A DNA stretch of 64,000 bases from Synergistaceae bacterium (GCA_017450125.1 JAFSWZ010000027.1:1-64000); one strand, 5' to 3'; counted from the first letter of the stretch, positions 1-9,022 are shown. Notes: generated by a model from the letters alone, not told the origin. Numbers and translations: made by a program.

Positions 1-1
1 A

Positions 2-604
2 TTAGACCAAGACGACATCAACGACGCTCACGACGCAGCACCCAGCTTTGACGACGACAGCGAAGACTTCATGTCCTCACTAGGTGAACTCGGTGAAGCC
101 GCCTCAATCATCACTCACGACGAACCAGAGACCGAATCATTTCCACAACCAGCACCAACAGAAGAAGCAGAGAGGAAGAAAACTATGGGTATACGCGAAA
201 AACTCAAGGCCAAGAAAGACGGAACTTCTCACGACTCATCACCCGCACCAGCGAAAAAATCTTCAGCCAGAAGCGGGGGTGGCGGAATACTCACACCCTT
301 GCTCCTGATTCTCTTATTGGGCGTTATGGCCTTCGGTGTCTGGAAGCTTCAACAATTGTCGGACACCCTCACTGCAATAATGCTCAGTTCAGGCAGCCCC
401 GGAGCTTTCACAGGAACAGCGGAACCGGTCAATCCATCCTACGATTACGCAATAGACTTCATTCTGGACCCAAACATCACCGAACGCATGGCCGCAAGAG
501 GACGTGAAGGCTGGCAGGTCGTCGGGTCAAGGCGCACTCAGGACAGCACTACGGGACAATACGGCTACGAGTTCATATTCATGCGCAGGACCCCGGGAAG
601 GTGA
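2..604 (+). CDS. Membrane-anchored hypothetical protein, 5' end outside the window
   Basis: The reading frame is open to the left edge, so the true start probably lies upstream; the first internal ATG is at 71. The visible protein has a very acidic N-terminal stretch, a Pro/Glu/Lys-rich low-complexity linker, then one hydrophobic segment (LTPLLLILLLGVMAFGVW) about 75 residues after that ATG. A small C-terminal domain has a GREGWQVVGSRR motif, which recalls small DUF4177-like domains, but this is only a resemblance. It ends 6 bases before ftsY, so the two are probably cotranscribed. No function can be assigned. Confidence 0.6.
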   Translation, partial: LDQDDINDAHDAAPSFDDDSEDFMSSLGELGEAASIITHDEPETESFPQPAPTEEAERKKTMGIREKLKAKKDGTSHDSSPAPAKKSSARSGGGGILTPLLLILLLGVMAFGVWKLQQLSDTLTAIMLSSGSPGAFTGTAEPVNPSYDYAIDFILDPNITERMAARGREGWQVVGSRRTQDSTTGQYGYEFIFMRRTPGR

Positions 605-610
605 TTAGCA

Positions 611-1537
611 ATGGCATTATTCGCAAAGTTACGTGAACGCCTAAAAGGTGTGCGAGAAAAATGGAGCGGAAGTATCGCTAGGTTATTCTCGTCCTCAAAG
701 TTTGAGCCTGAGTTCTGGGACAACCTAGAGGAACAATTAATCATGGGTGATACCGGCCTCGATTTCGCTGAAGAGATTATTGACACCCTAAAGCGCGAGG
801 CCAAGAACAAAGCCGTAAAGACTCCCGAACAATTACGGGAGATCTTCACCCGCAGGATTACCGACGAACTTAATTCTGTTCCGGGAATGGGGCAGGGCTT
901 CTCACTCACTAACAAACCCCTAGTCCTCCTCATGATCGGCGTGAACGGCAGCGGCAAAACTACCAGTGCCGGAAAGCTCGCGATGATGTTCAAGCGTCAG
1001 GGGAAAAGCGTAATCCTCTCAGCCGCAGACACCTTCAGGGCCGCCGCAGTCGAACAGCTCAAGATTTGGGGAGAACGTTCGGGAGTCAGGGTAATAGCTC
1101 AGGGCCAGGGGAGCGACCCGGCCGCCGTAGCTTTCGATTCGTGGAAGGCCGCAGAGAGTTCACGCGCCGATGTCCTAATCGTTGACACAGCAGGAAGGCT
1201 CCACGACAAACATAATCTCATGGAGGAACTGCGAAAGATTCACAGGGTGCTGCTGCGTGAGACAGGAGAGGACAGACTCGAGACCGTGCTAGTTCTTGAT
1301 TCTGTGCTCGGCCAAAACTCTATCGCTCAGGCGGAGACGTTCAACAGCATAATTCCCGTGTCGTCGATAATCCTCACCAAGTACGACAACACTGCCAAAG
1401 GCGGAGTAGTCATCTCGATTGCGCGGAAGCTGAGGATCCCCGTAAGGTACATAGGCTTGGGCGAAGGTGAAGATGACCTCGACACGTTCAGCCCGGAAGA
1501 TTTCGCCAACGCTTTGATGAACAGTGAACAGTCCTGA
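611..1537 (+). CDS. ftsY: Signal recognition particle receptor FtsY
   Basis: SRP-receptor GTPase that docks ribosome-SRP complexes at the inner membrane for cotranslational insertion. The 308 residues contain a helical N domain (about 25-90) and the G domain: P-loop GVNGSGKTT at 110-118, DTAGR at 192-196, TKYD at 256-259 and the terminal LGEGEDDL motif. The long acidic A domain of E. coli FtsY is absent, as in many bacteria. The usual LDATTGQN motif reads LDSVLGQN here, and TKLDGTAKGG reads TKYDNTAKGG. The 3' end overlaps the next gene by 14 bases. Confidence 0.97.
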   Translation: MALFAKLRERLKGVREKWSGSIARLFSSSKFEPEFWDNLEEQLIMGDTGLDFAEEIIDTLKREAKNKAVKTPEQLREIFTRRITDELNSVPGMGQGFSLTNKPLVLLMIGVNGSGKTTSAGKLAMMFKRQGKSVILSAADTFRAAAVEQLKIWGERSGVRVIAQGQGSDPAAVAFDSWKAAESSRADVLIVDTAGRLHDKHNLMEELRKIHRVLLRETGEDRLETVLVLDSVLGQNSIAQAETFNSIIPVSSIILTKYDNTAKGGVVISIARKLRIPVRYIGLGEGEDDLDTFSPEDFANALMNSEQS

Positions 1538-2468
1538 GAATTTCCCGTCCCTCACACCAGAATCTACACTGCTCTACTTTCTGCGGACGCTTTTCGGTTC
1601 TACGGCTGAATATGCCGTGTACATCCCTGACTCCGGCGATGTGATTGTCCTCAACAAGGGGCAGCTGGTGTTTCTCGTTGAGAGGGGCTGTGCGGACGCG
1701 ATGATAAAATCCCTGCCCCAGCTGGTACAGCGGAACATCGTTCAGCCCGTCAACCCCGAGACGCTGGATTACCCGCAGGAGTTACGGGCACTCTACGTCA
1801 GCAGCACAGGCTCATTCACCGCCAGCCTCGAGACCGCGCTGTACCCTGATGAGCCGCAGTATCCCGAGTGGTGGAATGCTCCCGTGCCGTTCGCGCTCTC
1901 CTCGAGGGGGCTGCTCCGCCTCAACGACACTGCCCGCGAAATGTTCGGCTCAGGCCTTGAGCACATGAACGCCTACGAGCTCCCTGACCGCGACGAATTT
2001 ATCGTGAGGCTAGACGGTCTCAACGGCACGAGGTTCATCGCTTTCCGCAAGCTGAGGCCGAGCATCTTCACGGTCGACGACTGCACGGAGGATCTCACGG
2101 ACGCGCAGGACATGACGTGGTGGGCGGCAGTGGGTCAGGCGTGGGTGAAGGAGATTGAGGCGCAGGGCGGAAAGTGGCAGAGGCTGAGCGAGCCGCCGGA
2201 GAAGGGGAAGACTTTTCGTGCGTGCGAGTGGCAGGGACAGCTTCAGGGTTATCTCAGCGTCGAAATGCCAAGCCGGAAACGCAGAAAGAAGCCCGAAGAA
2301 CCTGCTCCTCCTCAGAAAGAAGAACCAGCACCTGAAGTTCCGCAAGAGCCTGAAGATTCCGCGCTGAAGAATCCTGATGACGTTATCGGGAGCATCGGCC
2401 CGCAGGCAATGGCACTCCTAGCCGCCGGACAAACCAGAGACAACGGAGGAACATACTTTCAGCTATGA
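1524..2468 (+). CDS. Hypothetical protein with Pro/Glu-rich tail
   Basis: The 314-residue protein starts at a GTG inside the end of ftsY, and its stop overlaps the next start as ATGA, so it belongs to the ftsY operon. Residues 1-250 look globular and soluble. The stretch PFALSSRGLLRLNDTAREMF loosely recalls the start of a PAS fold, which is not enough for a call. Residues from about 250 form a basic patch (RKRRKK) followed by repeated Pro/Glu segments. There is no signal peptide or membrane segment. Not recognised; probably lineage-restricted. Confidence 0.75.
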   Translation: MNSPENFPSLTPESTLLYFLRTLFGSTAEYAVYIPDSGDVIVLNKGQLVFLVERGCADAMIKSLPQLVQRNIVQPVNPETLDYPQELRALYVSSTGSFTASLETALYPDEPQYPEWWNAPVPFALSSRGLLRLNDTAREMFGSGLEHMNAYELPDRDEFIVRLDGLNGTRFIAFRKLRPSIFTVDDCTEDLTDAQDMTWWAAVGQAWVKEIEAQGGKWQRLSEPPEKGKTFRACEWQGQLQGYLSVEMPSRKRRKKPEEPAPPQKEEPAPEVPQEPEDSALKNPDDVIGSIGPQAMALLAAGQTRDNGGTYFQL

Positions 2469-2968
2469 CACCTAAGGTTAAGAGGATAACGGGGATACTT
2501 TTTCCAAGTGATGAGCTTATGCGGTGGAGCATCGGCAGGCTCGCGGAGATTTGGGGAACGCCCGAGCTCGTGAGCAGTCCCGTGCCGTTCGACAAGACGG
2601 ATTACTATCACGACATTGCTCCTGAACTGTCGAGAGTGTTCGTGTGTTTTCCCGGAATGCTGAACCCTGAAGGCCTCGCTGACTGGAAGCACCAAGCAAT
2701 AGAGATTGAGGCGCAGAGCCGCCAGCCCATCAGAGCAGTGAACATTGACCCGGGATATATTGACGGAGCAAGGCTTGTTCTCGCTTCGACGAAAGACCAC
2801 GCGCACAGGATTTATCTTCGGGACGGGATATTCGCGGAAGTTACGATGCGCTACAGGTTCGGCGGGTGGAAGAGCTTTGACTACACGTTCCCGGACTTCG
2901 CCAGCGGTGTCTATGATGAGTTTCTCTCAGGTGCAAGGAGGCTGTGGCTCAATGAACGCGATGCGTAA
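2465..2968 (+). CDS. DUF4416 family protein
   Basis: A 167-residue soluble protein starting at an ATG that overlaps the previous stop (ATGA). Its pattern fits the uncharacterised DUF4416 family: an N-terminal KRITGILFPSDELM segment, a YYHDIAPELSRVFVCF segment, NIDPGYI, and LRDGIFAEVTMRYRFG followed by FPDFAS near the end. The family has no established function. Translational coupling suggests expression with ftsY and its neighbour. Confidence 0.75.
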   Translation: MTPKVKRITGILFPSDELMRWSIGRLAEIWGTPELVSSPVPFDKTDYYHDIAPELSRVFVCFPGMLNPEGLADWKHQAIEIEAQSRQPIRAVNIDPGYIDGARLVLASTKDHAHRIYLRDGIFAEVTMRYRFGGWKSFDYTFPDFASGVYDEFLSGARRLWLNERDA

Positions 2969-3422
2969 GGTGCTGGTGGTGGCGTTGGTGGCGATGTTGT
3001 CGTCGTGCGCGTGTGCTCTGGAACTTCCGGCAACTGTCGGTGAGTGGCGGTGCGTGAATGAACATGTCGTGCCGCTGGTTGCTGAGGCTGACGGGTCGGA
3101 GCTCGGGCGTGTGGTATACAGGGATTACGTGAGGGAAGCTCCTGCTGGAAGCCTTCAGGTGATTCTGACGGAGGGCACGGGGACAGGAAGCCTTTACGTG
3201 CCGGAGCAGAGACGCGGCGCAAAAGGAGTTATGCCAGCAGACGCAGGGTACAAGATTGTTGACATAGGAGGCCGCAAAGGTATACTCGAACAACCGCCCC
3301 ATCTGCCGGCAGTACTGGCAGTCAGCTTCAGTGAAAGCACTGTCATCACGATTGAGGCCAGCGCGCTCGATGAAGAAGGCATCGCAGAATTTGCAGTGAA
3401 TATAATCACAGTACTTCCTTAG
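2952..3422 (+). CDS. Small exported protein, possible lipoprotein
   Basis: The likely start is the ATG at 2952 (or 2961), overlapping the end of the DUF4416 gene, because it places a short basic n-region before a hydrophobic core. The core ends in LSSC, an acceptable lipobox with Cys19; signal peptidase I cleavage after ACA is the alternative. The mature part is about 135 residues of beta-rich sequence with no recognised domain. Its last 17 bases overlap the end of the convergent pilMN gene. Confidence 0.6.
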   Translation: MNAMRKVLVVALVAMLSSCACALELPATVGEWRCVNEHVVPLVAEADGSELGRVVYRDYVREAPAGSLQVILTEGTGTGSLYVPEQRRGAKGVMPADAGYKIVDIGGRKGILEQPPHLPAVLAVSFSESTVITIEASALDEEGIAEFAVNIITVLP

Positions 3423-4788
3423 CCCTCAGGATAATCTTGAAGACTATCTGACCCGTCAGAGCCTTCTGCGACACAGGAAGCCTGACATCAGTGAACATGT
3501 CGCTTCTCTTGAGGCCGTCTGTCATTGTGAGTATGGCCTTCTCACTTGAAGCCTTGCCGTCCAGTATCACCGTAACTCCAGTCATTGCGTTGCGCGAAAA
3601 GTCCGCCTCCTCGAGCTTCACTCCTACCGTAGTGTGAGACTCGATAGCGTTCATGATCTCAAGGACGGGAATATCACTCCTCAAGAAGTCCAGAATCTTC
3701 TCCGTGTCCCTCTTCTTGGACTCGAGGTCTGTGTTGGTTCTCTGAAGCCTGTCGCGCTGTGCAAGAAGGTCGCTGTTGGCGATGCGTTTGTCCTCAAGTG
3801 CCGTCTCGAGGTCAGCTATCCTCATCCACGCGAAGGAGATAGTTCCCGCCGACAGCATGATGAACCCCACCAGCAGTCCCCAGAACAGCAGCCTGTTCGG
3901 GTTGAAGGAATACCTCCGGCGTTCAAGCTCAACGTACTCTGAGGGTCTGAGGTCCAGCCTCTGCACGTCAGGTTCTCCCCTCAGCGCGAGACCCCGCGCC
4001 GCGAAAAACTCGTCAGTGATGTTGACGATCTCCATCCCAGAGTCGCTGCCTACCTGAAAGTTCAGTCCCTCGAGTATAAGCCTGCCCACCCTGTCGTGCC
4101 TGTACTGCGTCGCCATGAACTGCATCGTGTTAAGGATGTCCTGTGCTCCGTGAAGGTTGTTCGCCGCGCGGTAGAAGATTCCGTTTCCGTTGTAGAGCGC
4201 GACGATGCTTGAAGGGTCAGCGAAGAGGCTCAGACCCTCCCTAGCTTCCGGGATTGCGCGGAGCATCGAGAAATTCAGCGGTTCAAGCGCACCGGCAGGA
4301 AGACCGCACTTTCTGGCGACACCAAGCAGACGCTCGACCATCTCCCTCTTGGCCGAGACCGCCATAATTGTTATCTCCTCGCGCTCGTGAACATCCGCAG
4401 GGGTCATGACGCGTATTGTGTCGAAGACTGCATCAGGGCGCGGGTAGGGGAAATACTCCTCAAAGTTCAGGTCAATCGTTCCGCGAACGTCATCAATGCT
4501 CATGTTGGGCATGTTGAGGAGGCGTATTATCGTGTCTCCGCTGGGAAGGCCGATGACTACGGGCTCGCGCAGACGGCCTATGACCTTGTAGAGCTGGGCA
4601 AACGCAGTCTCGAGAATGCCGAAGTCCTTTATCGTGTTATTTATCACACAGCCTTCACCGAGCGGAACTGTCTCTTGGCGGAAGATTGTCTGCTCCTCGT
4701 CGATCTCGATGAAGCGCAGGCAGTCAGCGTGTATCGCCAGTCCTGCGGAGTTGCGCTGTATCGGGTTCTTCCTTATTGTCAGCGGCAT
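3406..4788 (-). CDS. Type IV pilus assembly protein, PilM-PilN fusion
   Basis: Residues 1-272 resemble PilM, the actin-like cytoplasmic protein of the type IV pilus alignment complex, ending in the family's GLALR motif (266-270). Residues 277-285 read RLDLRPSEY, which matches the short N-terminal PilN motif that normally docks into PilM. A membrane segment (about 300-320), a coiled coil (about 325-370) and a small C-terminal domain follow, as in PilN. In most bacteria these are two adjacent genes; here they are one frame of 460 residues. It starts 3 bases after the nuclease-fusion stop and closes the four-gene operon running from 8920. Pilus or DNA-uptake function is inferred from the family. 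Confidence 0.8.
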   Translation of the reverse strand: MPLTIRKNPIQRNSAGLAIHADCLRFIEIDEEQTIFRQETVPLGEGCVINNTIKDFGILETAFAQLYKVIGRLREPVVIGLPSGDTIIRLLNMPNMSIDDVRGTIDLNFEEYFPYPRPDAVFDTIRVMTPADVHEREEITIMAVSAKREMVERLLGVARKCGLPAGALEPLNFSMLRAIPEAREGLSLFADPSSIVALYNGNGIFYRAANNLHGAQDILNTMQFMATQYRHDRVGRLILEGLNFQVGSDSGMEIVNITDEFFAARGLALRGEPDVQRLDLRPSEYVELERRRYSFNPNRLLFWGLLVGFIMLSAGTISFAWMRIADLETALEDKRIANSDLLAQRDRLQRTNTDLESKKRDTEKILDFLRSDIPVLEIMNAIESHTTVGVKLEEADFSRNAMTGVTVILDGKASSEKAILTMTDGLKRSDMFTDVRLPVSQKALTGQIVFKIILRAKEVL

Positions 4789-4791
4789 GGC

Positions 4792-6252
4792 TCAATACCA
4801 GAACTCGTGAAATGACTTCACTTTTACGTCGGTGTCCGAACTGTGGACGAGCACCTGATACATCAGGGAGCGTCTGCCGTCATTCGCAGCATCCGTGTGG
4901 GGCTCGAAGACCCTGACGAGGTAGTACTTCCCATCGCTGGAAGCGGTCTTGACGGGCGGGAAAATCATCTTGTCGGGATTCTTGACGTTGTTGTCCCATT
5001 CTGTGCTGTGCTCCCTGCTTAAATCATCGTCGCTTAGCGTGTAAGCAAGATCGTAGATCACGGCCTTGATGTTGTGGGTGTACGTGGTGTTAGTTACGCT
5101 GCGCTTGTCCTCTGAAGCTATCCTCTGCTCGGCGAAAGATAAAACAACGCTGCTGACATTGCGGAAAGATGCCTCGTCCGACAAAACATCCAGCGGACGC
5201 AGTCCGTGCTTCTTAACGAGCTCCAGAGCATCACTCAGACGCTTGTCCATAGCAACACGCTGCTGAACTGCATCAACCTGCGCCGTGAGGTTGTCCTGCG
5301 AAGTCCGCGCGAAGAAAAACACCTGAGCCATTATCATCATCGCCGCAAGGAAGAACACCAGCACGTTTATCATCGACGCACCCGGCCTCTTCCTGAACTT
5401 CCCTGCCCAGTCAGCGGCACAGGTATCCTTGAACCTGCACACCTTGCACAAATCTTTATCCCTCAAAATTTCCGGCAGCCTCCTTAGTGTTATTGTGCTG
5501 AATGCCGAGTGAAACAGTCCCGGCAGTCCTGAACGTATCATGTCCTTCACGCTTGAAGGCGAGAACACGTCAGGTTCTTTGTCTCCGTCATCGAGGTAGA
5601 TTATCTCGACGGAAGGAACAATGCCCGTTATTCTGGCTATCAGCCACGCGTAAACCAAACTCTGTGAGAGCGGAACAGCCAGGTCGCTCTTGCTGTAACC
5701 CTTGAACTCGAACAGCCGGGCTTCTGCCTTGTCGGGGTTGAACATCAGCGCGTCGTAGCACCCCCTAACTACGAGCCGGCCTTCTCCGGGAAAATCATAC
5801 CAGCTTTGCAGCTTCGTTTCCGGCTGAAGGAATACCCTCCTCATGTTCTGTTCTGGGTTTCTGACTAATGAGGGTATCTCAGCAAAAAATTCTGCCATCG
5901 CTTTCACCCACACCGTTACGCCACGTGCCGCCGCCATTATCTGTTCTGCTGTGTAGTCCCCTGAGTGTTTCTCGACGAACGGCATGAAGATTTTTCCGCG
6001 CACGAACTCTTCAAGCTCTGCTCTGCCCCCCGCGACCGCACGGACTATTCCGGCGTGAAGTGGATTGCGGGAGTCCGAAGCGGCCTCGAAGAACATGCGG
6101 GCTATATTCTTGTGGAACATTGAGCCGTATGCGTGTCCGCTTCCCTTGATGCCGACCTTCCACGCGTCCTTCTCGCCCATGTGGATTTTGTAGCCCAGAA
6201 GGGCAGGGCATCTCTGGCACAATGCAAGGTCGCTGACGTTTATGCGTAACAT
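4792..6252 (-). CDS. Cas4/RecB-like PD-(D/E)XK nuclease fused to a membrane-anchored domain
   Basis: Residues 1-285 carry a complete RecB/Cas4-type active site: His47, Asp167 (GCYDAL), Glu182-x-Lys184 (FEFKGYS) and QSLVY at 197-201. Cys12/Cys15 and Cys269/Cys272/Cys278 are placed like the 4Fe-4S ligands of Cas4 and AddB. After a basic linker come a membrane helix (about 295-315), a short coiled coil and about 150 uncharacterised residues. That half has the topology of a PilO- or pilin-accessory-type protein. An internal ATG at Met294 could give a separate shorter product. The gene is 3 bases from both neighbours. There is no CRISPR array or cas1/cas2 in the window. Nuclease activity is inferred. 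Confidence 0.75.
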   Translation of the reverse strand: MLRINVSDLALCQRCPALLGYKIHMGEKDAWKVGIKGSGHAYGSMFHKNIARMFFEAASDSRNPLHAGIVRAVAGGRAELEEFVRGKIFMPFVEKHSGDYTAEQIMAAARGVTVWVKAMAEFFAEIPSLVRNPEQNMRRVFLQPETKLQSWYDFPGEGRLVVRGCYDALMFNPDKAEARLFEFKGYSKSDLAVPLSQSLVYAWLIARITGIVPSVEIIYLDDGDKEPDVFSPSSVKDMIRSGLPGLFHSAFSTITLRRLPEILRDKDLCKVCRFKDTCAADWAGKFRKRPGASMINVLVFFLAAMMIMAQVFFFARTSQDNLTAQVDAVQQRVAMDKRLSDALELVKKHGLRPLDVLSDEASFRNVSSVVLSFAEQRIASEDKRSVTNTTYTHNIKAVIYDLAYTLSDDDLSREHSTEWDNNVKNPDKMIFPPVKTASSDGKYYLVRVFEPHTDAANDGRRSLMYQVLVHSSDTDVKVKSFHEFWY

Positions 6253-6255
6253 CGT

Positions 6256-8202
6256 TTAGACCAGACCGATCATGATCTCGCCGCTCTTGGACGTGTAAGT
6301 CCTGAAACTGTCCCTGCTGTTCTTCAGGAAACCCATAAGCTCCGGGCGGGTTACGCGTATCTTTCTGCGTTCGAGGGCGTTAATAGCCTTGTCGGTTGTC
6401 AGCAGCTTCATCGGTGAAGACTTGATGATGCTCATCAGGTTGACCTTGAGGATGTCGGGCTCAATGACGGGCACTTGAGGCGGAACAGCAGGCTCTGTCT
6501 GCTTCGGCGCAACGTCGGAGAAGATGCCCGGCAGGAGCTCGAGGCTCGCGGCAAACTCATACAAATCATCAATAGTTGCCGCCCTGTTTCCCGACGACAG
6601 GTACAGATCCACATCACCGCCAGCTATCTGGTTCACCAACGCAGTAAGTGCGTACCAGTCAGCGCGTGTATTGTTGTCGAGGATCACGACTTTCCCGCCG
6701 AGAGGCTCGAAGATTTCTTGCTGCTCGACAAACTTCTTCCAGCTGGCTTTGTGCGTCCTTGACTCGGTGATGTAGAAGCATACTCCGTCGCTGTACTCCT
6801 TCAGGAACTGTACTCCCCTCTTTATCCCTGCCGCCGCAGTAGAATAGTTCTTGGCCGTTATGATGGGGAAGGCGTAGCGTTTGTCCATGAACGTACCTTT
6901 CAGCATGATGTATTTTCCGTCTCCAGGTGCCGTCTCGAAACCGTCGTGAGATTCCAGCCAAACCTTCAAGGCTGAAGCAAGGTGCACAGGGTTCGGAAGC
7001 CACGCAGCGGGCTTGTCGATGATTCTGGAACGTTCGGTGTCGTAGATGTTGCGAAGTGTCGAGATGATCTCTTCGTCGTCAGTAGTCGTGCCGGAGGTCA
7101 TTATTATGTGGTCTGCCAGCTTTATGACCATTCGCGGAGAACAGTCGGACACGAGGACGTTATCCATGCGGCTCACAAGCCACTTGTACTTCTCCTCCAC
7201 TCCTTCCGTGAACGACGCGGCTAACCTGCTTTTCACTAGCTGCCTTGCCTGAGCGGGAGAACAGCTCTTCATCGTCATCTTGTGGTGTTCCAGACGCTGG
7301 ACAGCCGACGTGTCCAGTTCAGGCCTCAGCAGGTCGTTCCAGAGGTCGGCTCTGGAGAAACACAGCGGAATCATCCCCGAAATGTCATTCATCATGAAGC
7401 TGATAGTGTCGCCGAAAACATGGATTAATGCCTTGTCCCTTATCGGCTCAAACTGGTCGAAGCACACCACCATAGAGACCTTTGCGTAGGACAGCATGTA
7501 CCCCAGAGACAGCATGAATTTCCGCGCTGTCCCCTCACATTCCGCGTCATCCATTGCATGAGGGTTTCTGAGCGGCAGGCCAAGACTCAGCGATTCTTCG
7601 TCATCGAGGCCGTCCCTCAGCCACTCGAAGAGCTGTAGCCTCGTCATATCGTCGGAAGTTCCCATGTACAGCAGAATGCACTTGAGAAAATCCTTGTTGA
7701 TACCGCGCATGTCCTTCATGAGGTAAACCCTGCGATCCAGCTTCGTGAGGTCAGTGAAGCCGTCGTCCTCCCTGTGTTCGCGGTAAGAATCCATCATCCT
7801 GCTCAGCAGCATGTCGAACTGTGAATGTCCTCCGCTGTGAGCCTGTTCGAGGCTGAGGAGTATCTCGCTCCAAATATCTTGCGTGATCGTTTTTGGGCTG
7901 GTGAAGGCTTTTGCTGTCTTGACTGCCGCGAATATCATCGGCCTTGCATTGTCCCGGAGTCTTCGGAGTATTCGCGCCAGCATATGCGTTTTGCCTGCCC
8001 CGGGCTCTCCCAGAATCAGGCCTCCGATGGGCATTTCCGGGTCTCTGCGCTTGTGCAGCAACAACTGTTCTATCTCCTCTGACGTGCTGCTGTTGAGCTG
8101 TGCAAGGTCTGAGTTCTTGTTCTCGAACGGTGAAGGCGATGATGATGATATGAACGGGTTGTTCTCCCTGAGCTGTTCAAGTATCGCGGCACTATCTGAC
8201 AT
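6256..8202 (-). CDS. AAA-type ATPase of the nuclease cassette
   Basis: A 648-residue soluble P-loop ATPase: Walker A GEPGAGKT at 65-72 and Walker B VVCFDQFE at about 245-252, with a sensor-like region following. The middle (about 400-540) has an alpha/beta pattern not assigned here, and the last 60 residues look like a small winged helix. It overlaps the upstream winged-helix gene by 11 bases and ends 3 bases before the nuclease fusion, implying coordinated synthesis and probably a complex. It resembles stand-alone ATPases of defence and DNA-processing operons, but no named family could be assigned. Confidence 0.75.
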   Translation of the reverse strand: MSDSAAILEQLRENNPFISSSSPSPFENKNSDLAQLNSSTSEEIEQLLLHKRRDPEMPIGGLILGEPGAGKTHMLARILRRLRDNARPMIFAAVKTAKAFTSPKTITQDIWSEILLSLEQAHSGGHSQFDMLLSRMMDSYREHREDDGFTDLTKLDRRVYLMKDMRGINKDFLKCILLYMGTSDDMTRLQLFEWLRDGLDDEESLSLGLPLRNPHAMDDAECEGTARKFMLSLGYMLSYAKVSMVVCFDQFEPIRDKALIHVFGDTISFMMNDISGMIPLCFSRADLWNDLLRPELDTSAVQRLEHHKMTMKSCSPAQARQLVKSRLAASFTEGVEEKYKWLVSRMDNVLVSDCSPRMVIKLADHIIMTSGTTTDDEEIISTLRNIYDTERSRIIDKPAAWLPNPVHLASALKVWLESHDGFETAPGDGKYIMLKGTFMDKRYAFPIITAKNYSTAAAGIKRGVQFLKEYSDGVCFYITESRTHKASWKKFVEQQEIFEPLGGKVVILDNNTRADWYALTALVNQIAGGDVDLYLSSGNRAATIDDLYEFAASLELLPGIFSDVAPKQTEPAVPPQVPVIEPDILKVNLMSIIKSSPMKLLTTDKAINALERRKIRVTRPELMGFLKNSRDSFRTYTSKSGEIMIGLV

Positions 8203-8920
8203 TCCAGGTTACCGTCCCCATGAGGTAATTAAGCTCGTTCACGAAGGAGTCCTGAACCTCGTCAGGGGTCATCAGATGCTCATCGCCTATGTGCATCTGT
8301 ATTATCTCCTTGTCGCGGAGAGTCTTCAGCATCTGGTCGAACACATCGCGCGGCCAGTTGAGCTTCCTTCTGAGGTCGCATATCCTCACGAAAACTCTGC
8401 CCCTGTCCAGTTCATCGAACGCTTCACGGAACTTCCCGCGCGTGTACTCTACCGACTGCTCAGGCAGTTCCTCCGAAGGCTCGTATATGTGTCTGTCGAT
8501 CTCTGCCGAGAATATCTGCGGCTCAAGTTTCTCGTTGTACAGCGTCTTTATCTTCCCGGTTTCCTCAAGCTCATTGAGGATTGACCTTATGTCCGACCGC
8601 GCAAAGGGCTTGAGTACAGCCGCCAGAGCTTTGGGACTGACCGGCTTTGAGGGCGAGAGCTCCGCCAGCACGAGTTCTGCGGGGTCGCAGGGCGTCATCA
8701 GGAACTGCGTGCTCCCCTTCCTGCGCAGAACAAACCTGTCCTCAAGAATACCCTCCAGCTTCTTCATCAGTATCTTGACGGGAGTCTTGCTCTTGATGCC
8801 CAGCTTGTCCCTGAGATTTGCGCTCATCTGCGAAGCAAGTTTCGACATCGCAATAAACCCCTTGTTCTTGTCCAGTATCGCCTGAATCATGTCAGGTATA
8901 TTCTTCACGTCATTCGGCAT
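8192..8920 (-). CDS. Winged-helix protein, first gene of the nuclease cassette
   Basis: A 242-residue soluble protein with at least two apparent winged-helix units: one around residues 85-125 (SPKALAAVLKPFARSDIRSI) and one around 175-225 (DLRRKLNWPRDVFDQM). The spacing of helices and the LMTP wing-like motifs support DNA binding. It heads the leftward operon and is divergent from rsmH, with about 100 bases between the starts. It could be a regulator of the operon or the DNA-recognition subunit of the ATPase/nuclease complex; the sequence does not decide. Confidence 0.65.
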   Translation of the reverse strand: MPNDVKNIPDMIQAILDKNKGFIAMSKLASQMSANLRDKLGIKSKTPVKILMKKLEGILEDRFVLRRKGSTQFLMTPCDPAELVLAELSPSKPVSPKALAAVLKPFARSDIRSILNELEETGKIKTLYNEKLEPQIFSAEIDRHIYEPSEELPEQSVEYTRGKFREAFDELDRGRVFVRICDLRRKLNWPRDVFDQMLKTLRDKEIIQMHIGDEHLMTPDEVQDSFVNELNYLMGTVTWNVR

Positions 8921-8947
8921 GACTGATCTTGCACCCCTTTACCGTTA

Positions 8948-8976
8948 TTCTGTTAATCGTTGGGAATGGCTATAAT
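8948..8976 (+). promoter_or_regulatory. Probable promoter for the rsmH cluster
   Basis: A perfect -10 hexamer TATAAT (8971-8976) lies 46 bases upstream of the rsmH ATG. The -35 region 17 bases upstream is poor (TTCTGT). Transcription from here would exclude the longer upstream start at 8960. Confidence 0.45.
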
Positions 8977-9022
8977 TTTATCGCAGTATCATCATATTCA
9001 CAAAGAAGGCAGGCTCCCCATA

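Noticed and set aside
4792-6252. CRISPR-associated Cas4
   Set aside because: The active site and cysteines fit, but no CRISPR array, cas1 or cas2 is in the window, and the protein is fused to a membrane domain and linked to pilus genes.
8960-9022. Longer rsmH start at 8960
   Set aside because: It would begin upstream of the -10 box and adds residues not found in the family.
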